Shown: one piece after another, positions 12,091 to 22,618 of the stretch
Layout of the letters: every line of letters starts with the position of its first letter
Numbering within the stretch: the stretch's first letter is position 1
Assembly: GCA_023614405.1 (NCBI GenBank)
Contig: JAJUPC010000231.1
Coordinates: 1-64,000, forward strand
Length of the DNA stretch: 64,000 bases
Direction: 5' to 3'
Source: Avena insularis
Lineage: Eukaryota; Streptophyta; Magnoliopsida; Poales; Poaceae
Notes under the pieces: generated by a model
Told to the model about the DNA's origin: nothing
The model's input: the letters and a program-made list of their open reading frames with translations, nothing else
Databases searched by the model: none
Position numbers and translations under genes: made by a program

Positions 12091-12729
12091 AAAAGTACAC
12101 TATGTGGACTCGAAAAAATAGATGGAAACTTGCGGAAAACGGTGATGGTGGACTTGGCGGAAAACAATATCAAATTCTAAACCTAGACACAAACGAAAAC
12201 TAGACTCCTACGGGAGAAACCTTCAGATCGGATCTACGAGAAGACATGACCAGTAACTAAAACTTGAAAAACTATGCAATCTAGGCTATGGAAAATATTT
12301 TTGTGTGACTTTTTCTGTATAGGACGGAAAATAAACTAATCTATGGATGGATTGTGGATGCTAACCGAGTAAACAAGGAAATATGATACCAAGATGATAT
12401 GGGGTTCTGATCTTCTCAGCAAGCAGTTGGCGATGATGATAATGATGATGTATGATAGATAACTAGCATGTAGCTATGAACTCTCCCGCATGAACCCTGA
12501 TGTTGATGCCTCTTGAACCCTATGGGATATTCATAATACCACGCTCTTGCACACATAGCCTTCGACCACGAACGATAGTTTGCAATCTACTAATTCCCCA
12601 ATGGAACAACAGATCACACTCAACTGTAGTAGATAATTCGATCATAGGGTAATTTTAGAGGTTCTAATAAAAAACAACTCCAAAATAGTTTTAACATGGT
12701 CTAACCTAATCTAGAGGGTGTTCCCAGGC

Positions 12730-12737
12730 TTATATGG
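12730..12737 (-). promoter_or_regulatory. Putative TATA box of Z
   Basis: The minus strand reads GGCCATATAAGCCTGGGA, downstream of the GGATTATCC array. It is conserved in U3 near 47643-47650 and lost or at the deletion edge in U2. Promoter function is inferred from position. Confidence 0.4.
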
Positions 12738-12819
12738 CCGCTGGAACGTCCAAAAAACGTGAAACGAAAACGTGTCTGATACACTCAGATCCCTCCGGAT
12801 CTGATGGAAACTTTTAGGG

Positions 12820-12956
12820 CTGGATTATCCGCCCCAAGTAGGGCTGGATTATCCCCCCCGGGGATTATCCTCCCCTAGGGGCGGATTATCCGCCCCCATA
12901 CACTACGACGCGCTCAAAGTCCTTGGCAGAAATTATGAAATAGGGCCGGATTATCC
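12820..12956. repeat. Array of GGATTATCC / GGCGGATTATCCGCC motifs in Z
   Basis: GGATTATCC occurs at 12822, 12846, 12862, 12883 and 12948. The copy at 12883 is extended on both sides to a GC-flanked palindrome, GGGCGGATTATCCGCCCC apart from its centre. The array lies about 85 bp upstream, in the minus sense, of a TATA-like box. The same motif recurs in the copia element R at the other end of the window. Confidence 0.8.
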
Positions 12957-13224
12957 GAGGTGTAAGGGCCAGGTTATCTGGGGTCTGGATACGTGTGAGT
13001 ACTCATTGGGAAGCTCTCGGAATTATCTTTCCAACAAGTACTTTTTTTCTTGATTCGTAGTTCATATGAAGAATTCACATATGTTTCAATTTCAAAGCTT
13101 ATGTCTGTTCGAACTGAACCTTCATTCTTTTTGATGATCTTCATGACTTGTAGTGCGCATGCCTCCCTCTCCTCCGTCGCACCCTCATGGATGATCATCA
13201 CGTCGGTTCCTCTTGACGCAATCC

Positions 13225-13733
13225 TTATCCTTCTCGTGCAATGCTTATCTCCTTAGTGAACCTGGGTGTACATAGATGCATAGACTTAGGAAGTATAAAG
13301 TTCTCATTATCATAAACATCACATTCGTTTAAGAGTGAATTAACTTGTTGAAGTAGCTTTGCACGAGCTCTAGTAATTGATCCAATCCTGATTTCATTGG
13401 ATTTATCCTTTAAAGCAACATCAACCTCTTTAATAGGAGTTGGGGATAGTAAATCAGTAGGGATGTCCTCATCATCTCTTCTAGTCTTTCAAAGCTTAGG
13501 TGCCTTCTAGGCATGTCATTTATCAACCAAATGACGTAGTGTTGAGTTCTATAGAGTTGTGTGTTGTGAATTCGTTGTTCCCGTTTTCCCTTGTTCATCT
13601 GAGAGATTCCTTTCTACCATGATCTCTCTATCCTATGGGTCCATAATATTATATTGTAGGTACCACAGTGTTCTGTTCTAGGCTTCGAGGTTTCTTTTCG
13701 CCTCCTGTGCCTCCTTTTTGTTTGTTTGGGTAC
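13225..13733 (-). pseudogene. pol: Z: C-terminal end of gypsy gag-pol
   Basis: Minus-strand reading from about 13500 to a TAA at 13225-13227 gives DDEDIPTDLLSPTPIKEV.., then ITRARAKLLQQVNSLL and NENFILPKS. This RARA..LQQ-VNSLL..ILPKS pattern is the end of pol in a group of grass gypsy elements. A frameshift near 13490 separates it from an upstream frame reading MPRRHLSFERLEE, the expected continuation. Left of the stop comes the Z promoter region; right of 13733 the LTR of P interrupts the gene. No catalytic domain remains in this piece. Confidence 0.62.
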
Positions 13734-16345
13734 TGTAATGCCTCTAAACTTGGTCTATGCAGATTTCAACATTTCCCGCCAAAATCCACATAGAAGCCAT
13801 TCAAAGACGCCCACCAGACACTTTCGTGTGGGCGGGATTTTCAACAAGTAATTACATCATAATAGTTTACAACAGGATCCACAAGAAACATATATATAAC
13901 AACAACTTGACGATTCAAGAGTACAAATGATACATTATAGAGATCAAATCATGAAGAAGACCAAATAGTATCTGAGTACGGATAAGAACCAAATGGGACT
14001 AATAGTACTGAAGAATAACCAAGCAGTGTCCATAAACCCTGCCCAGGCCAAGCTGAAAGGGTAACTTACTAATGTCGTCAATCACATACCTATCAAAGCC
14101 AAAGGGTGCCGGGAAAGGGAAAAGGAAATAGAAAGAGTGCGGTCAGTACCGAGGCCACTACATGGTTAGTCTTAGAATTCGGTGGTCCTCGCCTACATAG
14201 GTATGGTGGGCTCTGCGGCAGCAAAGCTTGCACTATCTAATTTATAGAGACACACTACAACTTAGGCTATTAGAGCGAGATAAGAGGGCACTATACAATA
14301 TCTATAATATAATTCCAAACATAACCCATCCGAAGGATTCCCCCTCGAAAACTAGTCGAGGAAGTCCTCTTGCAGAACACACACGATGGCAATTTTAGTT
14401 AAGAAGTTGTTTAGTTGATAAGGCTAATTACTAATCATATTGTTAGAGAAAAATCATTAGTGGCGTTGTTTATGATTATGACACCGTACTCTTGAGGCGT
14501 CCAAAACCGTGGATACACGGCTTCTCGAAAAGATTTACCCTGCAGGGGTGCACTACTGTACCCAAACACACGCTCAACCCTTCAGGCAACATATTACGCG
14601 TGCCATATAAATGTCACGACAAGAACTATTCCTTAACTACACGTGTATCCAGATGCATCACCTACTGTGTTCATCCAACCAAGAGGCATGACAATTCCCA
14701 AGGAAGGCATATCGGTTGAGTCTATGGTCGGGCGATGATCGAAATATAACTTGTAGAGCTCCATCCCACCTCTGACAATATATCCTGATTTTATGCAATG
14801 CCAGCCATGGATGTCCACCAAAATATCAAGTCCGAAGACATATCCAACTCACCCATGTACGAGGACATATTATGCGTATGCACCAAACGGAAAACTGATT
14901 TTTTAATCCTCTTGATAAACGAATAGTGCCGATAGTTGAGGGGGATCCAAGTGGCCTCGATGTTTTGTTAGCGCGATCAACTCAGAACTAGTACCATAGA
15001 ATGAATGGGGTCCTAGGTCGGCTCAATCAGTTTCTGAAAGTGGTCCCTGTCGGGGCCTGATCATTAGGTGAAACCATAACCAACATGACAAAAATTTAAT
15101 TTACCATGGTATCAACCATAACCAGATATCATGGTTCACCTGTGTGAGAGGAGGCAACAGACCTAAGCATGCACTACGACTCGCAAGGGCAAAGCTAGCT
15201 AATCAAACAAGGCAATAGGATAACCAAGGCTATATGGTAGAGCAGGTAAATAAAGGAATGGTACTAAAGCATCGATAATAAGGATATGAATAGACAAAGG
15301 AAGGAGGTAAATACTAAGAATGCAAAATAGGTAGAAGGGGAGAATGCTCACCTAAGAAGATCAACCGAAGGCTCGTCGTATCTCGCATCAACTCTTCAGC
15401 CTATCCGATGAAGAAGCAGATCACTAAAAGGAATACCCGATGCAATATTTAATACTATGGCAGAAGATCCGACATGTTTATGATATGATGCATGACATGG
15501 AAATATGCGGTCTATCTTAGAAATATTAAGTGGAATTGGATCTCGACATTTAAATATAAGTTTCAAGTTATTTACGTGCCCCACAATTTAAATATTGACT
15601 TAATAAGATAAAACATGGCATTGATTCGCTACACAAATTTAAATGGAGTCTGGAATAAGACAAAGATATCCCGCATATACACTTCATGTTTATTTCTTAG
15701 ATGATTCTACAAAGTCCCCCAAACAATAGATATGTATGCGAGCATGAATAATTTAATATGCAACAAGTTTAATATGGCAATTTATAAAATAGGGATCGAA
15801 TAGAGGTCACACGTCGGGTTCAAAGATGTCGGAGGGGTTTATTTGGGTGCACCGTGTTCATCATTCAAAAGCACCGGTGTGCAACTTCCCATGTCATCGG
15901 TATGTGGTATGTGGTTAGCAGATGATGTAGGAGTCAAAATCGTTCGAGAGGAACCCGGTTGTACCTACTCTTGGACTCGTACTAGGAGACACTCAAAGAA
16001 GTTGTGGATCTGCAGCAATCGGTAGTGAGGATCTGACATAAGTACATTACCAAATGATCTGACATAGACAGGGGAAATAACAACCTTGCAGTTGACCGAA
16101 ACGAGCCTTACAAACGTCCGGTCATGCGGTCGAGGATCTGGAAGGGCTGAGCCAGGTTTGTAGTCTAGTATATCGTCCACCAAAAGGAGGCCTTGGCACA
16201 ACAGCGACAACATAGCACACACACGACGACCTTGATGTGTGGGCATGTAGAATAGTGGAATTTGTCGTTGTGGTGGCACAGCAGATGCCATGGGTAGGTT
16301 AAGGTATGGGTCCAATAGATGCTAGAGAGATCTGGGGAGGGAAGA
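13734..16345 (-). mobile_element. P: LTR interrupting Z, itself cut by Y
   Basis: On the minus strand it ends at 13734 with ..GAGGCATTACA. Its start is missing because the Y LTR sits at 16346. It is related to P0: block 15350-15830 aligns with 745-1210 (CGCATCAACTC..CGG, GCAATATTTAATACTA.GGCAGAAG). Near the end a GGCGGGATTTT / AAAATCC..GCC inverted repeat surrounds CACACGAAAGTGT-type sequence (13780-13845). No ORF with a known domain is seen; a 116-codon minus frame at 15965-16315 has none. The region is repeated in U2 and U3. Confidence 0.62.
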
Positions 16346-17048
16346 TGTAGTGATTTCTACACTCAACGGTCCTGTAAGTAGATCTTTATTCCTCTTCTCA
16401 AGAACTACAAGTGCTTCTATAACTGTATCATAGAGAAGAACACTAATACACGAGCCTTTCGGCGTAGAATGAATCGATCCCTTCTTAGGAGCCCGCGTCC
16501 CCCCTTATAAAGAGGTTCCTTGGTTGCTTCTAGGGCTAACGTGGCAAGCATATCCTTGGAATATGCTTGTCCCAATATGGTAAATCGATGGCCTCCTTTC
16601 CGTGTCCCCCTTCTATCTGCGGTAATGTTCCAGAAACCTTCACATGCGCGCCTTGGGCTTCCTCACTGTCACCTCCGTGACATTTGTCTGCCCTTCTACT
16701 GCTCTGCTCCTTGTCCTTTGTGCTTGGCTCTGTCTAGATTCCTCGTAGCCTATGACTAGCGTTTGACTATTGGCACCTCCTTATCCTGCAAGCTTCATGT
16801 TATTCGGCCTTATCTCGCATAACTCGGCTCGGTCTCCACCTGCATTCAAGTTAGTCAGACTCATTCGGCCGACTTAACTCATATGTCGGCCAGATAAGGT
16901 GTTACTCATTCTATCTTTGTCTTGGACCTGCTTATCTTGGTCGAATCTTACATGATTTGGCCGACACAATAAGTAATTCGGCTTAAGATGAGGGAGACTC
17001 CTTTCGTCTTTCCCCTGTCTTGACCCTATATGGGGTCACCCCCCAACA
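16346..17048 (-). mobile_element. Y: 3' LTR of a Tat-like gypsy element
   Basis: It starts on the minus strand at 17048 with TGTTGGGGGGTGACCCC and ends at 16346 with ..GAAATCACTACA, 703 bp. A TATA box, CTTTATAAGG, lies at 16505-16510. A polypurine tract precedes the start, so this is a 3' LTR and the Y body lies to the right. GAAGA at 16341-16345 would be the outer target-site copy. U2 holds a 706-bp copy and U3 a truncated one. Confidence 0.82.
16505..16510 (-). promoter_or_regulatory. TATA box of the Y LTR
   Basis: The minus strand reads CTCTTTATAAGGGG about 540 bp into the 703-bp LTR; it is identical in U2 (31795-31800) and U3 (51410-51415). Confidence 0.55.
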
Positions 17049-17061
17049 TTAGTCCCCGAAG
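17049..17061 (-). other. Y polypurine tract
   Basis: The minus strand reads CTTCGGGGACTAA directly before TGTTGGG. Grass Tat-type elements commonly have CTCGGGGGCTAC in this place. U2 has CTTCGGGGCCTAA. Confidence 0.6.
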
Positions 17062-17887
17062 CTGGTGCGGTCCTGCCGGAGACCTCGACTGGGCCACATC
17101 AGTTTCCCGACATTCTTCTCTCTTTCTTTCCGAGGTATTTCTTAGCCGACGTTCTTTACTCGCCACCCTCTTGCTCTTTTCATCTTTTTTCCTTCCGTGG
17201 TTTACTTTCCGAGCTATCCCCCTTGTTCTAGGTATTCGTGTGGCTTCCTGGGTAAGCCTCGTCCTACGTGTATCAATAATCATTGTTTTCTAGTTTATTA
17301 TTCCTCTACAGTGGTTACTGACAAGCTACAGTAATTACTGCGCCTGTCGCGTCGGCGTAGTGACGCCTCGAGTCCCGCATCGGTCAGAAGGCCCGATCCT
17401 CTCCTGTGCTGTGTGGTCTTCGATGTGGCTCCACTACTTGTGAACGGTTTCGCCACACGTGCGATTATGCGGTCATCGTGGCATAGCCACGATCCTATTA
17501 CCGCTAACATTACGCGGTTATAAAGAGGGGAGCAGGGCTAGACGATTCACTTTCCCCCCTCGTTTTCCCTTCATCTTCTTCCTCGCGCCGCCGCCTCCGT
17601 TCGTGTTCTAGCGGCCGCGCCATCGTCGTCCTCCTCGACGGTCGCGCTGCTGTTCTTCGGCTCCTGCGACCTCGCCATAGTGCCCATGCTCCGGTGCTTC
17701 CGCCGGTGAGTTTTCCTACAGCTCCGCCATTAGGTCTGCGCGCTAGGCATCTCTCTTGGTTTCTTAGATTCCCAGCGGTGGTTCTTTTTTGTTCGGCCGC
17801 CGCACTCGTTAGAATCACGACGGGGCCCTGTACCTCTCGGCCTGTCCCCGCCTCTAGTTTCTCCTCCGTTAATTCCTCCGACGAGCC
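17062..17887 (+). other. Upstream and leader region of the Y antisense ORF
   Basis: Pyrimidine-rich, moderately GC-rich sequence between the Y polypurine tract and the antisense ORF. It contains the TATA-like box at 17517. Frames here (for example from 17694) run into the ORF but lack conserved sequence before about 17888. Confidence 0.4.
17517..17525 (+). promoter_or_regulatory. Putative TATA box of the Y antisense ORF
   Basis: GGTTATAAAGAGGGG on the plus strand, about 370 bp before the start codon position of the antisense ORF, followed by a pyrimidine-rich leader. It is conserved in U2 at 32807-32814. This suggests the ORF has its own promoter, opposite to the element's main transcript. 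Confidence 0.45.
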
Positions 17888-20800
17888 TATCTCTAGTTCC
17901 GCTAGCGGAGCTCTCGTCGGGGACGACGACTTTGCGTCCGGTCTAGAACGGGGTTCTTGGCAGGGTTCCGTCGTTACTCGTCGAGAGGTAGAGTGGTTAA
18001 TTAAAACGCGCCGGATTCCCACCGAGGTAACGTGTCGCTTGCCCGGCAAAGAATCCTCACCCGTACTCAACGAAGGCGAGTATGTAGTTTTTATGTCCCA
18101 CTTCGCTCGTGGATTCGGCCTCCCTCTTAGCAATTTTGCTAGGGGGTTCCTTGATTACTTTGGCCTCCAGCCGCATCACCTTCCGGCCAATGCTATTGCC
18201 TCTTTGTTGGCTTTTATCTCGGCTTCAGAGGGGTATTTCGGCCTCTGGCCCTCCGTACATGTTTGGTCCAAATTATTTTAAATCTGAACTAATGTTGTGC
18301 CGGACAAATCTCTCCATCCTTCTGAGAAATCTCTTACCCAATGCGGGGTTGCGTCCATTACACCTCGGAGAAATTCTGAGTTCCCCCGTGTGGCCGGCCT
18401 CGAGTCTTGTAAGAAATGGCATAAATCGTTTTTCTATGTCAAAAATACAAGGAAGGAAGATAAGATTCGGCTCCCCGCTTTCTCTATCGGTCCCCCCTCC
18501 AAGAAGAATTGGAACTACAATCCTAGGAAAAGCCATTCTCTTGCCGAGGCATTTGAGATTCGGCTCAAAGAACTGATTCGCGTCGGGCTCCGTGGTGAAG
18601 ATTTAATGACTGCCTTCGTCAGTAGCCGAATCTGCCATTTTCAGCTTCGCACTCATAAGCTCTGTTATATGAGTGGTCCTTTGGATCCCAACCGAGTATC
18701 TACGGTTGAGCTCGATGATTATCACATCTATAAGCGTGTCCGGGCTATCTTTAAGACCGATATGCCGGAAGAATGGGAATGGGGATTGAAGCCATTTTCT
18801 CGCGGGAATTCCCCTCCTCAGGTAAGTTTAAACATTAGTGTTTTCTTCCGAATTGCTTTTGTGATTGTTCTTTTGCTAATTCTAATTTATTTCTCTCGTA
18901 GAGGTTTATGGAGCAGAAGACGGAAGATGCCGAGGTTTTGGCTCTTCTGTGGACCGCAGATCGCAATACCCCGGACAACGAAGAACCTGACTCGGAGGAG
19001 TTTGTCCCTAAGTCGGATGTTGCTCCTGTTCGTGCCCGTGGCAAGACCTCGGCCCACGCGGATGAAGGTGACTCGGAAAACGTCCAAATTCTTGAGGTAC
19101 TTGTCGCGGTGCCTATGTCTTACGCATTTCCAGCTCCTTCTTTCCCAGCTAATCCAGCTGGTCCGGTGCACGATGCCGAACCTCTTGCTTCTCAAGCGCC
19201 AGCTGCTTCGAAGAAGCGCACTGCTTCGACAGATCCCTCTGGTGCTGCCCCCAAGAAGCGAGTCAAGAAGTCTTCGCAGCATATCCCGAGGCGTAAAACC
19301 ATGCCTGGGTTACTGGGTGAGTTTATTTTCATTTGTATTTCTTGTTTCTCTCTTTCTCTCTTTCTGTCTCTTGACATGACTTTTTTGTCTCTTGCAGAGC
19401 TCCTCTCTCCGCAAGTCCAAGCGGTCCGAGTATGACAAGCCATACTACTCGGAAGCCTTCTCCTCCTCCTCCGGAAGATACTCGGGTTCCCAGTCCCTCT
19501 CGTGTTGATTCTCCTCCTGCGCTGACCCATATATCGCCTCAACAATATGTGCCTATTGCTCCCACCATTATTGCCGACATAACCCCCACACCGGATCACC
19601 TGGTTGATCTTGCTGGCCCTCTCAAGACCACCGAGGTTTCCCCCAATGATACTTTGATCACCACAGTCCCAGCTGCTACTCCAACTCCAACCGAGGATAT
19701 CACCACCTCGGCCCCCTTGGAAACTATAGTTCCTCCTGCCCCCAAGGGCGTGGTTCCTAGTGCTGAAGTTGTTGCCCCTGCCAAAGTCTCTACTAAGAGT
19801 AAGAAATTTGTTGTTACTAAACCCTTGGCATCTAAGAAGGGGCCAATTAGCTCTTCTCAGCCCAACATAGCTGATGTACTTCGCAAGGGAGCTTCCTCTG
19901 CTAAGCCTGGCGTTGTCCCTACTACCGACACTCAACTTACTCTTTACAAGAGTCCGGCAACGATGGTAGTTACACAATAGGCCCGAGGTAAAGTGTTGAC
20001 CCGTACTGTGAGCGGGAACAACCTCGGCTCTTTGGTGGAGTATGCCAATAACTGGAACGACGCCGATCAACTTGAAGGCAATCCGAGTAGCCAACCATTT
20101 CAACTTTCCGACATCAGCAGTCGCTTGCACATGGCTGCTAAGATTGTCCTTGATAGTGACAAGATGAATGAGGTAAGCGCTTTCGTTGATACTTTGTCTA
20201 TTATTCAGATGGTATTATATACACACTAGTCCCCGAAGCTTGCAACCGGATAACTTGTTGTTTGTTTGGAAGCTTTGTCAGGCTTCAAATGCATTTCTTG
20301 CTAAGTCAATTCCCTTCGTGACTCGTATTAGCCGTGGTCCATTCATATCCGAGTTAAGTTTTACCTGATTCAGATTTTCTTTAGTTTTGAATATCTAGCC
20401 ACCTAGATCCGAGTCAAGTTTTACTTGATTCGAATCTGCTTTAACATTGAATATCCAGCCACCTAGATCCGAGTCAAGTTTTACTTGATTTGGATCTGCT
20501 TTAACTTTGAATATCCAGTCACCTAGATCCGAGTCAAGTTTTACTTGATTTGGATTTGCTTTAACTTTGAATATCCAGTCACCTAGATACGAGTCAAGTT
20601 TTACTTGATTTGGATCTGCTTTAACTTTGAATATCCAGCCACCTAGATCCGAGTCAAGTTTTACTTGATTCGGATCTGCTTTAATTTTGAATATCCATTC
20701 ATCTAGATACGAGTCAAGTTTTACTTGATTCGGATCTGTTTTAATTTTGATTATCCAGTCACCTAGATCCGAGTCAAGTTTTACTTGATTCGGATCTTTC

Positions 20801-21484
20801 TATTCTTTGTGTAACTTGTTTCCATTTTTTAGGTTGCCCATGACCGCCGGACAACTGAATTTCAAAGGTTGCTTTTTGCGCACAAAAAACTTCAAGATAA
20901 ATATGAGAAGATTGACCCTGTTGTGAAGAAAACTGGTAAGTTAACCAGTCCGTGTAACGTTCCTTAACTTCATAATAATTTTATCTGTTCGTGACAATTA
21001 GCTTTTCTGCTGGTGCGCAGCTAGTATCAACAACTTGAATACTCGCCTTACCAAGAAAGTTGGCGCTCTTGAAGGTTAGTTACTCTTTTTGTTTGCAAAT
21101 TTGTCGACTTTTGTCCGAGGTAAATATTGGGTTTCTTACAACCTTCTGGCTTTGGTATAGCCGAGTTACAAACACTTGCAGCGTCGCATCAAGAATGCAT
21201 ACCTATGCCTGATATGATGCTGCATTTTTTAGAACAAGCTGCCGCTCATTCGGCGCAACTCAAATAAAAGGATGATGAGATAACTTGGTTACGTGCCGAG
21301 GTTGAATCTCTCAAGCTTTCCCATAAGTCTAAGTTGGAAAAAGTTGATCAGGAGTTTTTGGAGGAAAAGAACCGACTGAGACTGTAGCTTCAGAAGGGCA
21401 AAGAACTTCTTGACGCTGCCAAATTAAAAAATCGAGCGATAAGCGAGGAAATCACTCGTTTCAAGAAGAGTAGGGCTGATGTCA
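17888..21484 (+). pseudogene. Y antisense extra ORF, Transposase_28-like, spliced, U1 copy
   Basis: A plus-strand gene antisense to the element's own genes, as known for Tat-lineage gypsy elements. Splice-like borders give exons at about 17888-18821, 18902-19316, 19398-20172, 20833-20935, 21021-21074 and 21161-21484. Exon 1 holds the domain of the Pfam family Putative gypsy type transposon (PF04195): FARGFGLPLSNFARGFLDYF..HHLPANAI. Exons 2-3 are Pro/Ser/Thr- and Lys-rich with a basic KKR..KK patch; exons 4-6 are coiled-coil-like. Breaks: the start codon is ATC where U2 has ATG, TAA/TGA near 18280, TAG at about 19978 (shared with U2), and stops near 21268 and 21388. It is cut at 21484 by the X LTR. 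The molecular role of this family is unknown; the transposase name is historical. Confidence 0.78.
20341..20800 (+). repeat. 60-bp minisatellite with a hairpin in each unit, Y intron 3, U1
   Basis: Eight near-exact copies with a 60-bp period. Each unit holds two 13-nt arms, GATCCGAGTCAAG and CTTGATTCGGATC, around a TTTTA loop: 12 Watson-Crick pairs plus one G-T. Several units carry TTTGGATC in the right arm, which still pairs in RNA through a second G-U. It lies within the third intron of the Y antisense ORF. Confidence 0.93.
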
Positions 21485-22017
21485 TGGTATTGCCGACGAG
21501 TACACCATGGAGGGGTTCTCACAGTGCGTGTTTAGAGACGTGGGGGAAGGCGGACGGTTGACGGAGTGCAGTAACACAGCTTACCACCTGTTCGACCCAC
21601 AACAGTGGCGGAATCCTACTCCTGCAATAAATCACTATAAGGGCAATACGCCGAGTTACAGGGATTGGTTCACTGTGCGAGATCGTATGAAGTTGTCTAT
21701 GAACGTTGTGCCCTAAAGGCTCCCATAGCCCCGACTTATATAGTCGCCAGGTCCTAGGGTTACAGGGAAAATTCCTAGCCGGACAAGTCACAGAGTTCTA
21801 CACCGTCTATTAATAGTGTTGTGTATCTTGCACTCCAAGGCTCCGGGTACGCTGGAGACTCCACCGTAGCCTTCCTTTATCCGGCATGCGCCTCCCTTCT
21901 GGTTCCATCTAACTGGGCCGCCCAGCAGGCCATAGGCCATGCTACCAACTGTGGGCCACCCAGGTTATCCGGATAGGTGACACACTATGAGGATACCTAT
22001 ATAGCATATCCCCAACA
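21485..22017 (-). mobile_element. X: 3' LTR of a second Tat-like gypsy element, U1
   Basis: It starts at 22017 on the minus strand with TGTTGGGGATATGC right after a CTCCGGGGGCTAC polypurine tract, and probably ends at 21485 with ..GGCAATACCA. A TATATAAG box lies near 21738. The left neighbour is the Y antisense ORF in mid-exon, so X inserted into Y. The exact left end is uncertain by some tens of bases because U2 shares the same border. Confidence 0.72.
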
Positions 22018-22030
22018 GTAGCCCCCGGAG
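22018..22030 (-). other. X polypurine tract
   Basis: The minus strand reads CTCCGGGGGCTAC immediately before the LTR start TGTTGGGG, the standard Tat-type arrangement in grasses. Confidence 0.7.
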
Positions 22031-22618
22031 AACTCCGAGATCTTGTGCCTTCTTGCCTTTTCAGATGAATGCTCCGTCTAGTTGGATGTCGGCAAATCGT
22101 CAAGCAATATCTTGTAGTCCTCCCAAATAACCCTGCAAAACTCTCTCCGTCTTCAACTTGTAAGCCAGAGAAATGTTGAATCTTCCATCGTACACTTCCG
22201 TAGTCGGATTAGATCCGTCTATATCAAAATCTTCGATGTGACGACTCATCTACCCATGTCAGCTAGGACGATGTAGGCTTAGGTCAGCGACGCCTCGTAA
22301 CTCACACATGCAGAGAATGCAATCATGTCCGATTTTCCCGCGCGAGCGATACGAACCGTTGGCAGCGACGATTGGAGACGTGGCGAAATTTCCACGCACG
22401 TTTGCGAACACGTCGTCTACGCGGCAACCGTCTGATCAAGCTGCACGAATCTTAACGCCAACGATGATAAATAGTAACCGTGGGGAAATTTCCACTTTTT
22501 ACCTCATTCTCCTCGCATCATCTTCTTCCTCCAGCGCACACCCCTCCGAGCTCTGTGCGCCTGACTCGCGAAAAAACCCTAGCTTCCAATCCGCACCAGT
22601 TGCGTTCATCCTCACTCC
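22031..22618 (+). promoter_or_regulatory. Upstream region of the X antisense ORF
   Basis: It contains a TATA-like GATAAATAG at 22466-22474, about 150 bp before ATG 22619, then a pyrimidine-rich leader with CCTCATTCTCCTC. The box is conserved in U2 at 37733-37740. No coding sequence is recognised between 22031 and 22300. Confidence 0.42.

Larger units (their letters stand above)
12091..13224 (-). mobile_element. Z: LTR-like promoter region and leader of a gypsy element
   Basis: On the minus strand this follows the Z pol stop at 13225-13227. It holds a dense GGATTATCC array (12820-12956), then a TATA-like CATATAAGCC (12730-12737), then AT-rich sequence with a weak primer-site-like TTGGTATCA at about 12395-12403. 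This order fits the U3, R and U5 parts of an LTR, but I cannot fix the start or end, so the call as LTR is inference. Confidence 0.4.

Noticed and set aside
12390..12403. Primer binding site of Z (TTGGTATCA, minus)
   Set aside because: Only 8-9 of 12 bases match in U1 and the LTR end before it cannot be set; noted within the Z feature but not claimed separately.
15965..16315. 116-codon minus ORF conserved in part in the P LTR copies
   Set aside because: Conservation follows from the duplication; the U2 copy is shortened and frameshifted, and no known domain is present.
19432..19980. Stand-alone host gene encoding a Pro/Thr-rich protein
   Set aside because: It is exon 3 of the Y antisense ORF, with splice borders and a second copy at 34687-35235.
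20341..20800. CRISPR-like array because of regular spacing
   Set aside because: The whole 60-bp unit is repeated with no unique spacers, in a plant retroelement intron: a minisatellite.
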